A stretch of DNA of 28,464 bases from an uncultured Treponema sp. (GCA_937885175.1 CAKZZO010000147.1:1-28464), one strand, 5' to 3'; positions 1 to 6,288 are shown, counted from the first letter of the stretch. Made by a program: numbers and translations. The notes: a model not told the origin generated them from the sequence alone.

Positions 1-69
1 ACGCTGCAACGGTAGCCTTTTTGCTGCACATTCATTTCATTTGTCCAGCCGATATGTAAGCACGATATC

Positions 70-87
70 TATAATGCGTTTGCCCTG
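70..87 (-). repeat. 18-bp element, copy 1 (promoter-like, facing left)
   Basis: On the minus strand this reads CAGGGCAAACGCATTATA, identical to the plus-strand sequence at 28366-28383. Both copies end in a -10-like box (TATAGA here) and face out of the window towards cut-off genes. On the minus strand a short ATG frame starts at 35 and runs off the left edge; it is too short to call. Apart from this and the parA promoter, nothing is recognised in 1-157. Confidence 0.45.
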
Positions 88-142
88 GCCCCGGCTCTGA
101 TTCATGGGGAAATCGGCTATATACCAAGTTCCGAAAAAATGA

Positions 143-157
143 TATAATCACAATACT
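143..157 (+). promoter_or_regulatory. parA -10 box and near-leaderless start
   Basis: A perfect TATAAT at 143-148 is followed by only 9 nt before the parA ATG at 158. Transcription starting about 7 nt after the -10 box would leave a leader of 2-3 nt and no Shine-Dalgarno. No convincing -35 is visible. Confidence 0.55.
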
Positions 158-913
158 ATGGGTAAGATTTTCGTTTTTGTAAATCAAAAGGGTGGGGTTG
201 GCAAAACTACTTCCGCAATCAATATTGGCGCCTACATTGCAAAGGCGGGCAAAAAAGTGCTGCTCGTTGATTTTGACTCCCAGGGCAATATGTCTACGGG
301 TGTGGGCGTTTCCAAGGACAAGCCCACAATTTATGAGCTTCTGGCAGAAAAAGTGGGTGCAGACGAAGCGATAAAGCACAGCCCTGTAGAAAATCTGGAC
401 GCAATCAGTGCATCAATTGACCTTTCTGGTGCGGCAATAGAACTGGTTGACCAGGAAAACCGCGAGTATTTCTTAAAGAATGCACTTGCTCCCCTTAAAG
501 AAAAATATGACTTTATTCTGATTGACTGTCCGCCTTCCCTGGGAATTCTTACGCTGAACGGACTGGTTGCCGCTGACGCAGTGCTTGTTCCCATGCAGTG
601 TGAATATTTTGCCTTGGAAGGCATTACTCTCCTGCTTCAGACAGTCAAAAAAGTGCAGAAGTCACTCAATCCGGAACTGAAAATCGGCGGCATTTTCTTT
701 ACGATGTATGACAGCCGCACCCGCCTTGCACAGGATGTGGTCTTGCAGGTCAAATCCTACTTTAAGGATGTGGTATTCAATACGATTATTCCCCGCAATG
801 TGCGTTTGAGCGAGGCGCCCTCACATGGTCAGCCCATTTGTCTCTATGACCCTGCCTGTACGGGTGCGCTCAGTTATGAAAAACTTGCAGAAGAGGTGAT
901 TCGCCGTGGCTAA
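158..913 (+). CDS. parA: ParA/Soj chromosome-partition ATPase
   Basis: A 251-residue ParA-family ATPase that acts with ParB in segregating the replication-origin region. Visible motifs are the deviant Walker A KGGVGKTT at residues 11-18, the VDFDSQGN segment at 37-44 and Walker B LIDCPPSLG at 121-129. The length is normal for a chromosomal Soj without an N-terminal HTH domain. The ATG at 158 is chosen because it gives the usual short MGKIFVFVNQKGGVGKTT start. It has no Shine-Dalgarno and lies directly after a -10 box. The 3' end overlaps parB by 8 nt, so the two are co-transcribed. The family assignment is certain; the role in this organism is inferred from the family. Confidence 0.97.
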   Translation: MGKIFVFVNQKGGVGKTTSAINIGAYIAKAGKKVLLVDFDSQGNMSTGVGVSKDKPTIYELLAEKVGADEAIKHSPVENLDAISASIDLSGAAIELVDQENREYFLKNALAPLKEKYDFILIDCPPSLGILTLNGLVAADAVLVPMQCEYFALEGITLLLQTVKKVQKSLNPELKIGGIFFTMYDSRTRLAQDVVLQVKSYFKDVVFNTIIPRNVRLSEAPSHGQPICLYDPACTGALSYEKLAEEVIRRG

Positions 914-1862
914 GAAAATTGGACTGGGAGCCGGACTTGACGCTCTGATGGGTGCTGCAAAAGACGAAGAAGAAACCGAGGTGGCGGAAGTCAAAATAGA
1001 AAAAAAGGCGTCCGCAAAAAAAGCGAAACTTGCAAAAGGACTTTCCACTGACGAAAACGGCAAGCTTTTTGTAGAGACCGCCCTGCTCAAACCAAATCCC
1101 CAGCAGCCGCGTACTGAATTCAACGAAGACGAACTGAACGAACTTGCCGCCTCAATCAAGGAGAACGGCATTATTCAGCCGGTAACCATTGAAGACGCAG
1201 GTGACGGTTCTTTCTATATAATTGCAGGTGAACGCAGAACCCGCGCGGCAAAAATCGCAGGTCTGGAAAAGATTCCCGTCCAGCTGGTCAAATACAACGA
1301 TGAGAAAAAACTGGAAATTGCCCTCATAGAAAATATCCAGCGGTCTGACTTGAATGCCATCGAAGAAGCCCAGGCCTACTACAAACTCATGGAACTGGGA
1401 GGACTTACCCAGGAGCAAGTTGCCGCAAAAGTGGGTAAGAATCGCGCCACCGTGGCAAACGCCATCCGCCTGCTCAAACTTCCCGAGGACATGCAGACCG
1501 CTCTGAGCCAGAACAAGTTGACGGCGGGGCATGCCCGCGCCCTCCTTTCCGTTACCGACAAAACAAATCAGCAGATTCTTTTTGGAAAAATCATGGGGCA
1601 GGGATTGAGCGTCCGTCAGGCAGAAGAAGCCGCCGCCACGCTCAACGAAGGTGTCAAGGCAAAGAAAAAGGACGAAAAGCCCGCTTCCCAAAAAGAAGTC
1701 CGCGATCCAGACTTTGCCAATCTGGAACAGCAGTTCATTGATGCGCTGGGCACAAAAGTTGCCCTCAAAGGCGATTTTGAGCGTGGCCTTATTACGATAG
1801 ACTACTTTAGCCGTGCCGATTTGGACAGGCTTTACGAAATCTTTACCAGCAGAAAGGCGTAG
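906..1862 (+). CDS. parB: ParB/Spo0J centromere-binding CTPase
   Basis: A 318-residue ParB protein that binds parS and spreads as a CTP-dependent clamp; ParA is its partner. An acidic and lysine-rich linker at residues 20-45 precedes the N-domain with NPQQPR (64-69), the CTP-binding GERR motif (108-111) and ENIQRSDLN (142-150). An HTH region follows at about 168-190, with a C-terminal dimerisation segment at the end. The start is GTG at 906, inside the end of parA; the GAGG in the parA tail about 9 nt upstream is a fair Shine-Dalgarno. The short N-terminal MAKKIGLGAGLDALMG is the typical ParB peptide that stimulates ParA. No parS palindrome was found in the window by eye. Confidence 0.97.
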   Translation: MAKKIGLGAGLDALMGAAKDEEETEVAEVKIEKKASAKKAKLAKGLSTDENGKLFVETALLKPNPQQPRTEFNEDELNELAASIKENGIIQPVTIEDAGDGSFYIIAGERRTRAAKIAGLEKIPVQLVKYNDEKKLEIALIENIQRSDLNAIEEAQAYYKLMELGGLTQEQVAAKVGKNRATVANAIRLLKLPEDMQTALSQNKLTAGHARALLSVTDKTNQQILFGKIMGQGLSVRQAEEAAATLNEGVKAKKKDEKPASQKEVRDPDFANLEQQFIDALGTKVALKGDFERGLITIDYFSRADLDRLYEIFTSRKA

Positions 1863-1912
1863 AAGCGTTTCTGCACGCAGATGCTTTGCAAGGCCTGCTG
1901 AAAAAGTCCTTT

Positions 1913-2653
1913 CTATCTCACTTCGATTGCGCCAAGCACTTTGCCAATGCTGTCGTGAATCACTAGATTTGCGTTGGCATCGGCCTGAGTCTGGCTCTTG
2001 TTAATCAGCACCAGATGGTCGCCGCGGAAAAAGCGGATGAGGCCTGCGGCGGGATAGACCACAAGGGATGTGCCGCCGATGATAAGCATGTCTGCCTCGG
2101 AGATTGCCTTGACCGCACCGTTGATAATCTTGTCGTCCAGACCTTCCTCATAGAGAACCACGTCGGGCTTTACGATTGCCTTGTCGTCAGGACAGCGGGG
2201 AATGCCGTCTGGAGCGTCTTTGCTGGCGGCGATAAAGTCAATGTCAAAGAATTTGCCGCATTTGGTGCAGAAATTGCGCAGCGTGCTTCCGTGGAGCTCG
2301 TAGACTTTTTTGCTTCCCGCCGCCTGATGCAGGCCGTCAATGTTCTGGGTGACCACCGCGGAAAGTTTGCCCGCTTTTTCCAGTTCAGCCAGTTTGAGGT
2401 GGGCGGCATTGGGCTTAGCGCCAGTGATAATCAGTTTTTCCCGGTAAAAGCGGTAGAATTCGGCGGGATTTGCCTCAAAAAAACTGCGGCTGATAATCGT
2501 TTCCGGCGGGTACTTCCACTTCTGCTGATACAGTCCGTCCACACTGCGAAAGTCCGGGATGCCGCTCTCTGTGGAAACCCCTGCGCCGCCAAAAAATACA
2601 ATGTGCTTGCTCTGGTCAATCATTTTCTGCAGTTCTGCAATCTTTTCGTCCAT
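1913..2653 (-). CDS. cobB: Sir2-family NAD-dependent protein deacylase
   Basis: A 246-residue sirtuin that removes acyl groups from lysines using NAD. Visible are the NAD-binding GAGVSTESGIPDFR (residues 23-36), TQNIDG (102-107), the catalytic His121 in ELHGS, and GTSLVV (194-199). The zinc module has C129xxC132 and C154, but the fourth ligand position is Asp157 (CPDD instead of CxxC). The start at 2653 is preferred because GGGAG lies 6 nt upstream; an open frame continues to a TTG at 2713, but that extension is not family-like. It lies downstream of the XRE gene on the same strand but has its own promoter and leader. Family confidence is high; substrates are unknown. Confidence 0.93.
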   Translation of the reverse strand: MDEKIAELQKMIDQSKHIVFFGGAGVSTESGIPDFRSVDGLYQQKWKYPPETIISRSFFEANPAEFYRFYREKLIITGAKPNAAHLKLAELEKAGKLSAVVTQNIDGLHQAAGSKKVYELHGSTLRNFCTKCGKFFDIDFIAASKDAPDGIPRCPDDKAIVKPDVVLYEEGLDDKIINGAVKAISEADMLIIGGTSLVVYPAAGLIRFFRGDHLVLINKSQTQADANANLVIHDSIGKVLGAIEVR

Positions 2654-2724
2654 GGTCATCTCCCATAAAAAGTCCGCGTTAGCGGTCGTGCCTCCTCTAG
2701 GCTCTTGGCACAATCAGTATACCA
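2654..2724 (-). promoter_or_regulatory. Sirtuin promoter and leader
   Basis: On the minus strand an extended -10 box TGG-TATACT lies at 2724-2716. It is followed by a leader of about 55 nt ending in GGGAG before the ATG at 2653. The leader holds a small hairpin (CCGC/GCGG type, near 2673-2684) and an internal GGAGG not placed before a start codon. This is one of the leadered genes of the window. Confidence 0.5.
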
Positions 2725-2741
2725 CGCCTTACGCAAAAATG

Positions 2742-3095
2742 CTATTCGGATTCCTCCATGGTCTGGGCGATGGTGATGAGCAGTTTTTGGTCACGCTCGG
2801 AAAGTTTGCTGAAATGATGAAGGATTTTTCTGGCTCGATGTTCGGTGGCTTGATTGACAATTTTTAACTGGTCATCCAGTTGGTCGTTAATCTTGAGGTC
2901 GCCGGTGACAAGATATTCCACGGAAACGCCGAGTACTCTTGCAATTTTTACCGCTACTTCCGCTGAGGGCATGCATGCTTCGGAACCCACATAACTGTCC
3001 ATTGACCGCTTGCTGATTCCCGCTCTTGCAGCAACTTCTTTGTCAAAAAGACCTTGATATTCAATCAGTTCTCGTAGCCGTTCCCGAAATGTCAT
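2742..3095 (-). CDS. XRE-family HTH transcriptional regulator
   Basis: A small DNA-binding protein of 117 residues. The N-terminal half (about residues 3-65) is a Cro/C1-type HTH: FDKEVAARAGISKRSMDSYV fits helices 2-3, and PSAEVAVKIARVLGVSVEYL is the typical last part. The C-terminal half is a charged helix (ARKILHHFSKLSERDQKLL) of a type common in spirochaete HTH proteins. The start at 3095 (MTFRERL) is preferred over 3110 because the HTH begins right there and an extended -10 (TGG-TATTCT) ends 5 nt upstream, which would give a leaderless message. It is divergent from the truncated FRG gene, with promoters facing each other across 3095-3176. The target is unknown. Confidence 0.85.
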   Translation of the reverse strand: MTFRERLRELIEYQGLFDKEVAARAGISKRSMDSYVGSEACMPSAEVAVKIARVLGVSVEYLVTGDLKINDQLDDQLKIVNQATEHRARKILHHFSKLSERDQKLLITIAQTMEESE

Positions 3096-3129
3096 ATCGT
3101 AGAATACCATTATTTTGTGATTCTTTACC

Positions 3130-3158
3130 TTGTCAGTACGGTAAAATAGTGATAATCT
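3130..3158 (+). promoter_or_regulatory. Promoter in front of FRG remnant
   Basis: TTGTCA (3130-3135), a 17-nt spacer and TAATCT (3153-3158) form a good sigma70-like promoter facing the ORF at 3176. An imperfect palindrome (ACC...GGT, about 3128-3143) overlaps the -35 and could be an operator for the divergent XRE regulator; that last point is inference. Confidence 0.45.
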
Positions 3159-3175
3159 AAAATAATAACTAAATT

Positions 3176-3505
3176 ATGATATTTCTATGCATCAAAGCCA
3201 GAGAGAATTTATTCAATGATGAATTGAATGAAAGTGGTGAGCCATATTTTGTCCGTGCTAATTATTCAAATAACAGGATTATTAGGCAGTCTGGTGGTTT
3301 TATAGTACCGCAGTCAAAGTGCCTCAGTAATAGTTTAAAAATTTCGTCTGAGGAAAAAACGACTTTTTTGGTGAAGAGAGAAAAAAAATCAAAAATTTTG
3401 GAAGAATTAAAAGCCTTTAATATTCATGATGCAACTATGTTTGCGGAAATGGACAAGGTAGCGAGTTTTATTTGTGCTAACTTTAATGATCAAAAATCAA
3501 ATTAA
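3176..3505 (+). pseudogene. Truncated FRG-domain protein (C-terminal part)
   Basis: A 109-residue ORF that resembles the C-terminal half of FRG-domain proteins, which often occur in defence or mobile contexts. The visible signature is NNRIIRQSGGFIVPQ (residues 32-46) followed by KKSKILEELKAFNIHDATMF (70-89) and an Asp-Lys-Val-Ala helix. These match the family's 'RI..QSGaF' and 'K..IL.EL...gI...tlF' blocks. The N-terminal half that carries the name-giving (F/Y)RG motif is missing; only 65 bp separate this ORF from the divergent XRE gene. It still has a plausible promoter. The stop codon overlaps repeat copy A, so the 3' end may also have been altered. The family call rests on pattern memory and is moderate. 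Confidence 0.5.
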
Positions 3506-3542
3506 GCCCGACCCTCGCGCAAGCGAGGGGAGCCGCCAAAAA
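3504..3542 (+). repeat. Dispersed hairpin repeat, copy A (3' module only)
   Basis: This is the 3' module of the repeat found in full at 4139-4250, 4587-4703 and 6497-6619. It starts AAGCCCGA, has a perfect hairpin CCCTCGC-gcaa-GCGAGGG (3512-3529) and ends GAGCCGCC. It overlaps the TAA stop of the FRG remnant. Confidence 0.85.
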
Positions 3543-3556
3543 CCGATACTCATGCT

Positions 3557-3591
3557 GTTACAAAAATAAAAATTCGTGATACAATAAAAGC
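3557..3591 (+). promoter_or_regulatory. Leaderless promoter of the DUF4258/YgiT operon
   Basis: GTTACA (3557-3562), 17 nt, then extended -10 TGA-TACAAT (TACAAT 3580-3585) and exactly 6 nt to the ATG at 3592. No Shine-Dalgarno is present, so the mRNA should start at or next to the A of the ATG. Confidence 0.6.
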
Positions 3592-3900
3592 ATGGATATT
3601 CAGAAAATTCGCTTTTTGTGTGTGGATGATAATATCGAAGTTACCCACCACATGTTGCTAAGATTTCAACAAAGGCATATTTCTTATACCGAAATAAAAG
3701 AATCCATTGCGAGTGGTGAAATCATAAAAGAATATTCTGATGACAAGCCGTTTCCAAGTTGTCTTATACTAGGAAGAACAAAGAGCAACCGTGTCTTGCA
3801 TACGGTCGTAGGAATGGCTGATGACAAACTTTGGCTTGTGACCGCTTATGAACCAGACAAGACTCAGTGGAGTGATGATTTTAAGACTAAGGAGGCATGA
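3592..3900 (+). CDS. DUF4258 protein, probable toxin of a type II TA pair
   Basis: A 102-residue DUF4258-type protein. Visible family features are THHMLLRFQQRHI (His19/His20, Arg24, Arg28), a GEII-Y segment, LHTVVG (His70) and TAYEPD (84-89) followed by Trp93. DUF4258 proteins are often encoded next to small zinc-finger antitoxins and are thought to be toxins; the conserved His and Arg residues suggest RNase-like chemistry, but this is inference. The next gene, a YgiT-type zinc-finger protein, overlaps its stop codon. Toxin-first order resembles mqsRA. Base composition is more AT-rich than the surrounding housekeeping genes, fitting an accessory origin. Confidence 0.75.
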   Translation: MDIQKIRFLCVDDNIEVTHHMLLRFQQRHISYTEIKESIASGEIIKEYSDDKPFPSCLILGRTKSNRVLHTVVGMADDKLWLVTAYEPDKTQWSDDFKTKEA

Positions 3901-3902
3901 AA

Positions 3903-4124
3903 ATGAAGTGTTTTTATTGCGAAGGCAACATGAGCGAAGCTTTATCGAATTATATGACTGATGTTGACGGGCATTTTATCATTATCAAAAATGTTCCCTG
4001 CCATAAATGCTCGCAGTGCGGAGAAGTTTCGTACTCAGGAAAAACAGTTGCAAAAATCGAACAAATTGTAGAAAAACTCAAGGAAGCACTGACGGAAGTT
4101 GCCATCGTGGAATTTGCGGCGTAA
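3903..4124 (+). CDS. YgiT/MqsA-type zinc-finger protein, probable antitoxin
   Basis: A 73-residue protein with a YgiT-type zinc finger: CFYC at residues 3-6 and CHKCSQCGE at 33-41, so one CxxC pairs with CxxC(GE). A helical C-terminal part (KTVAKIEQIVEKLKEAL) follows. The full MqsA DNA-binding HTH is absent, so this is the short form. The ATG at 3903 is chosen over 3897 because AAGGAGG (3889-3895) lies 7 nt from it but only 1 nt from the earlier ATG. It is coupled to the DUF4258 gene and probably neutralises it; this is inferred from context. Repeat copy B begins 15 nt after the stop codon. Confidence 0.8.
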   Translation: MKCFYCEGNMSEALSNYMTDVDGHFIIIKNVPCHKCSQCGEVSYSGKTVAKIEQIVEKLKEALTEVAIVEFAA

Positions 4125-4138
4125 ATTCTATAGTATTT

Positions 4139-4250
4139 CCCCCGGCTAGGGATTGTAGCACCGCCGCATCGTTCCGTAGCAAAGCGTAGGAATGGAGCGC
4201 GGCTAGCGCGGAAGTGCGAAAAGCCCGACCCCGCCCGCGGGGGAGCCGCC
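4139..4250 (+). repeat. Dispersed multi-hairpin repeat, copy B
   Basis: A GC-rich element starting CCCCCGGCTAGGGATTG and ending GAGCCGCC. Inside are TTCC...GGAA arms, a palindromic GCGCGGCTAGCGCG block, and the 3' hairpin CCCCGC-cc-GCGGGG (4229-4242). The hairpin sequence differs from copies A/C and D but pairing is kept. Outer CGGCT and AGCCG could also pair. It lies right after the YgiT gene. Confidence 0.85.
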
Positions 4251-4261
4251 AGAATCACTCC

Positions 4262-4289
4262 TTGACTTTTTGGCATAATATGCTATTAT
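4262..4289 (+). promoter_or_regulatory. Promoter of candidate antitoxin small RNA
   Basis: TTGACT (4262-4267), a 16-nt spacer and TATTAT (4284-4289) form a strong sigma70-like promoter. Predicted transcription start is about 4296. No protein-coding gene of family quality follows; the transcript would instead end at the hairpin at 4341-4376. Confidence 0.6.
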
Positions 4290-4295
4290 AAAAAC

Positions 4296-4386
4296 ATAAG
4301 GAAACACCGCACTAGCGACTGTCTCCTTTGGCTTTAGTGAAAAGCCTGCCGAAGTCTGGTCACTGGGGCAGGCTTTATCCTTTTTT
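4296..4386 (+). ncRNA. Candidate antisense RNA antitoxin (type I TA)
   Basis: A predicted RNA of about 90 nt between a strong promoter (4262-4289) and a strong terminator (stem 4341-4350/4367-4376, then T6 at 4381-4386). It converges on the small toxin gene at 4385-4477. GTCTCCT at 4321-4327 recurs on the same strand at 4486-4492, opposite the toxin Shine-Dalgarno, so the RNA is perfectly complementary to AGGAGAC there. CACTGG in the terminator loop (4361-4366) recurs at 4481-4486, opposite the bases just before the start codon. This layout resembles the par/Fst type I system of enterococcal plasmids: convergent RNAs, direct repeats and a shared terminator. The sequence signals are seen directly; the function is inferred. 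Confidence 0.55.
4341..4386. terminator. Shared hairpin terminator of the type I TA locus
   Basis: AAAGCCTGCC (4341-4350) pairs perfectly over 10 bp with GGCAGGCTTT (4367-4376) around a 16-nt loop. On the plus strand T6 follows at 4381-4386. On the minus strand a shorter T-rich tract follows, so it may also end the toxin mRNA. Confidence 0.75.
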
Positions 4387-4477
4387 AGCTCTTTCTAACG
4401 TGGTTATAGAGAGCGAGTGCATTTACAATCAGATTCAGAATCGCAATGACAAGCATCACGATATCATAATTCGTCAT
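4385..4477 (-). CDS. Small hydrophobic peptide, candidate type I toxin
   Basis: A 30-residue peptide not found by ordinary ORF calling. It starts MTNYDIVMLVIAIL, continues as one predicted transmembrane helix (about residues 6-23) and ends in the basic tail NHVRKS. This is the layout of Fst, TxpA and 'holin-like toxin' membrane peptides. The ATG at 4477 has AGGAG 10 nt upstream; an in-frame GTG at 4483 lies 4 nt from AGGAG and would give 32 residues. A consensus promoter (TTGACA-N17-TATATT, 4570-4542) drives it. Its Shine-Dalgarno is complementary to the convergent small RNA. No sequence match to a named family can be proven by eye; the call rests on size, hydrophobicity, promoter, Shine-Dalgarno and antisense architecture. 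Confidence 0.6.
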   Translation of the reverse strand: MTNYDIVMLVIAILNLIVNALALYNHVRKS

Positions 4478-4541
4478 AAGCACTGGTCTCCTATTGGTGA
4501 AATAGAAGACAGCCTACCTGTGCGGTGTTTCCAATAATTAA

Positions 4542-4570
4542 AATATACATTATGTAATTATACTTGTCAA
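4542..4570 (-). promoter_or_regulatory. Promoter of the small hydrophobic peptide
   Basis: On the minus strand a perfect -35 TTGACA (4570-4565), a 17-nt spacer and TATATT (4547-4542). The predicted start, near 4535, lies just before GGAAACACC. It is the best promoter match seen in the window. Confidence 0.7.
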
Positions 4571-4586
4571 TGATGTAGTTTCTTTT

Positions 4587-4703
4587 CCCCCGGCTAGGGA
4601 TTGTAGTACCGCCGCAGGCGTTCCGTAGCGAAGCGTAGGAATGGAGTGCGGCTAGCGCGGAAGTGCGAAAAGCCCGACCCTCGCGCAAGCGAGGGGAGCC
4701 GTC
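4587..4703 (+). repeat. Dispersed multi-hairpin repeat, copy C
   Basis: Full-length copy in the same orientation as copy B. It includes CGCC-gca-GGCG, the TTCC...GGAA arms, GCTAGC and the 3' hairpin CCCTCGC-gcaa-GCGAGGG (4678-4695). It ends 4 nt beyond the stop codon of the AAA/PD-(D/E)XK gene. Copies B and C flank the type I TA locus as direct repeats. Confidence 0.85.
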
Positions 4704-4707
4704 AGAA

Positions 4708-6282
4708 TCATTCCTTGGTCTTCCAGCCCAAAAGCCCCTTTTCCTCACTGGAAAAAACTAGGGCCACTTTGTACATTTTCTTTCCGCTTACGGCAAAACG
4801 CTGTGAATAGCCGTTTTCGTCAATCTGGGCCAGGGCTTCTTCCGCCACCTCTTCAAAAGGACGCCCCTTATCCATTTTCAGCTCAAAGATGAAGACGCTG
4901 TCCTTTGAGGCCACCACCACATCGCTCCGTCCGCAGACGTTCTGCAACTCTGAGACCACCCGCCAGCCTGTCATGCGGAACATGAGATGGGTGACCGACT
5001 CGTAGTAGTTCTCGCACATGTCCTTTTTGACCACGGTGGGAAGGTCTGCGATGGCGGACTTGATGATGGTAAGGGCTTTGTCGATGTTCCTGTCACGCAG
5101 GGCTACACGCAAATTGTTGATTTCAAGGCCGATGTCGTCGTAAGGCACGGTGATGAATTTTTTGAGAAGGACATCAAGGAAGCCTTCCTCCACTTCACGG
5201 TTGGGAAAGTCCAGTTTGTAGAGGCGGGTTTCTTTCTCAAAATCCTTAATCGTAAGGTAGCCGCTCTGATAAATGACCGGGAGCATGTTCTTTGAGTCGG
5301 GGTCATAGTTCTTGAACTGATTTTCGTTCGCAAATCTGCCGTTCACGATGTTGGTAAGCTCTATCGGCTGATTTTGCAAGGTCTTTACCAATAAAGACGG
5401 AGTTCCGCTCTCAAACCAGTATGAGCCGAAATCCTTGTCGGAAAAGCACTTTAAAAGACAGAAGGGATTATAAACGCCCTCAACATTGTGGGTGAAATGG
5501 TAGCCGTCGTACATTTGGGCAAGTTTGGCCTTTGTTTCTTCAAGGCTCATTTCCTGTCGCTCTGCCAGTGCCTCGATTTCCGGCATAAAATATTGCTCAA
5601 GTTCTGATTCTGAGATTCCGCAGATTGAAGAATAGCTTTGAGTAAGGCTGATGTCGTTGAGCTGATTGAGTCCTGAGAAGATGTTCACATGGCTCACTTT
5701 CGTGATTCCCGTGATGAAAAGAAAGCGGATGTACTGGTCGCAGTCCTTCAGCGGGCTATAGAAACTGCGCAACTCCTGACGGTTCTGCTCCTCGTACTGG
5801 GTGTAGAGTGCGTCCAAAATTGGCTTGTCGTATTCGTCAATTAAGATGACCACCTGCTTTCCGGTCTTTTCGTAGGCAAAATGAATCAAATGTTTTAGCC
5901 GTATCGCAGAATCTTCCGATTTTTTTTGAAATTCAAATTTTGTCTCCAAATCATTCAGCATGTCATCGAGAACGCTGATAAGCTTCTCATGTGTTGCGTA
6001 GCTGTTCGCACCAAAACTGATTTTTATAACGGGATATTCCACCCAGTCCTTTTCCAGATTTTCGATTGCAAGGCCTTTGAACAAATCTTTTTTGCCCAAG
6101 AAATAGGCTTCAAGAGTGGAAAGCAAAAGGCTTTTTCCGAATCGGCGTGGGCGGCTCAAAAAATAGGGCTTTCCTTCGGTGGCAAGATTGTAGACAAGAT
6201 GAGTCTTATCTACATAAACAGCGCCGCGATTGCGTAAATCTTCAAAATCCTGAATGCCGATTGGCAGAAATCGATTGGTCAT
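4708..6282 (-). CDS. AAA-ATPase-like / PD-(D/E)XK nuclease protein
   Basis: A 524-residue protein of the 'AAA-ATPase-like domain plus PD-(D/E)XK nuclease' family, abundant in gut anaerobes and spirochaetes and of unknown biological role. The N-terminal IGIQDFEDLRNRG and YVDKT lead to SRPRRFGKSLLLSTL (Walker A-like, 43-57), a Walker B VVILIDEYDKPI (144-155) and a C-terminal nuclease core with GRSDVVV (Asp454) and FELK (Glu467, Lys469). Length is normal and no frameshift is seen. The ATG at 6282 is chosen because the family begins with this peptide and a TGC-TATACT extended -10 ends 6 nt upstream; the GTG at 6300 lies inside that promoter. It sits among repeats in the accessory island. Confidence 0.88.
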   Translation of the reverse strand: MTNRFLPIGIQDFEDLRNRGAVYVDKTHLVYNLATEGKPYFLSRPRRFGKSLLLSTLEAYFLGKKDLFKGLAIENLEKDWVEYPVIKISFGANSYATHEKLISVLDDMLNDLETKFEFQKKSEDSAIRLKHLIHFAYEKTGKQVVILIDEYDKPILDALYTQYEEQNRQELRSFYSPLKDCDQYIRFLFITGITKVSHVNIFSGLNQLNDISLTQSYSSICGISESELEQYFMPEIEALAERQEMSLEETKAKLAQMYDGYHFTHNVEGVYNPFCLLKCFSDKDFGSYWFESGTPSLLVKTLQNQPIELTNIVNGRFANENQFKNYDPDSKNMLPVIYQSGYLTIKDFEKETRLYKLDFPNREVEEGFLDVLLKKFITVPYDDIGLEINNLRVALRDRNIDKALTIIKSAIADLPTVVKKDMCENYYESVTHLMFRMTGWRVVSELQNVCGRSDVVVASKDSVFIFELKMDKGRPFEEVAEEALAQIDENGYSQRFAVSGKKMYKVALVFSSEEKGLLGWKTKE

Positions 6283-6288
6283 ACAGAA

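Larger units (their letters stand above)
4300..4532. repeat. Inverted repeat giving both TA transcripts the same 5' end
   Basis: GGAAACACCGCAC at 4300-4312 is repeated exactly in inverse orientation at 4520-4532, and similarity continues loosely into CTGTCT-CT. Each arm lies about 4 nt downstream of a predicted start site, so the small RNA and the toxin mRNA would begin with the same sequence. This may reflect duplication of a promoter-proximal segment or a shared 5' stabilising or processing signal. Confidence 0.75.

Noticed and set aside
1..157. Possible replication-origin or parS features next to parA-parB
   Set aside because: No DnaA-box cluster and no parS-type palindrome (TGTTNCACGTGAAACA-like) could be seen in this region or elsewhere by eye.
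2015..2668. Plus-strand ORF of 217 residues opposite the sirtuin gene
   Set aside because: Mirror of the sirtuin coding frame, which has all family motifs; no ribosome site.
4328..4537. A 69-residue plus-strand ORF between repeats B and C
   Set aside because: It runs through the small RNA terminator and antisense to the hydrophobic peptide gene, has no ribosome site and has no protein-like composition. The RNA structure and the minus-strand peptide explain the region better.
4491..4748. Minus-strand ORF over repeat copy C
   Set aside because: Its middle is the translated repeat; similar Arg/Ala-rich ORFs appear over copies B and D, so it is a repeat artefact.
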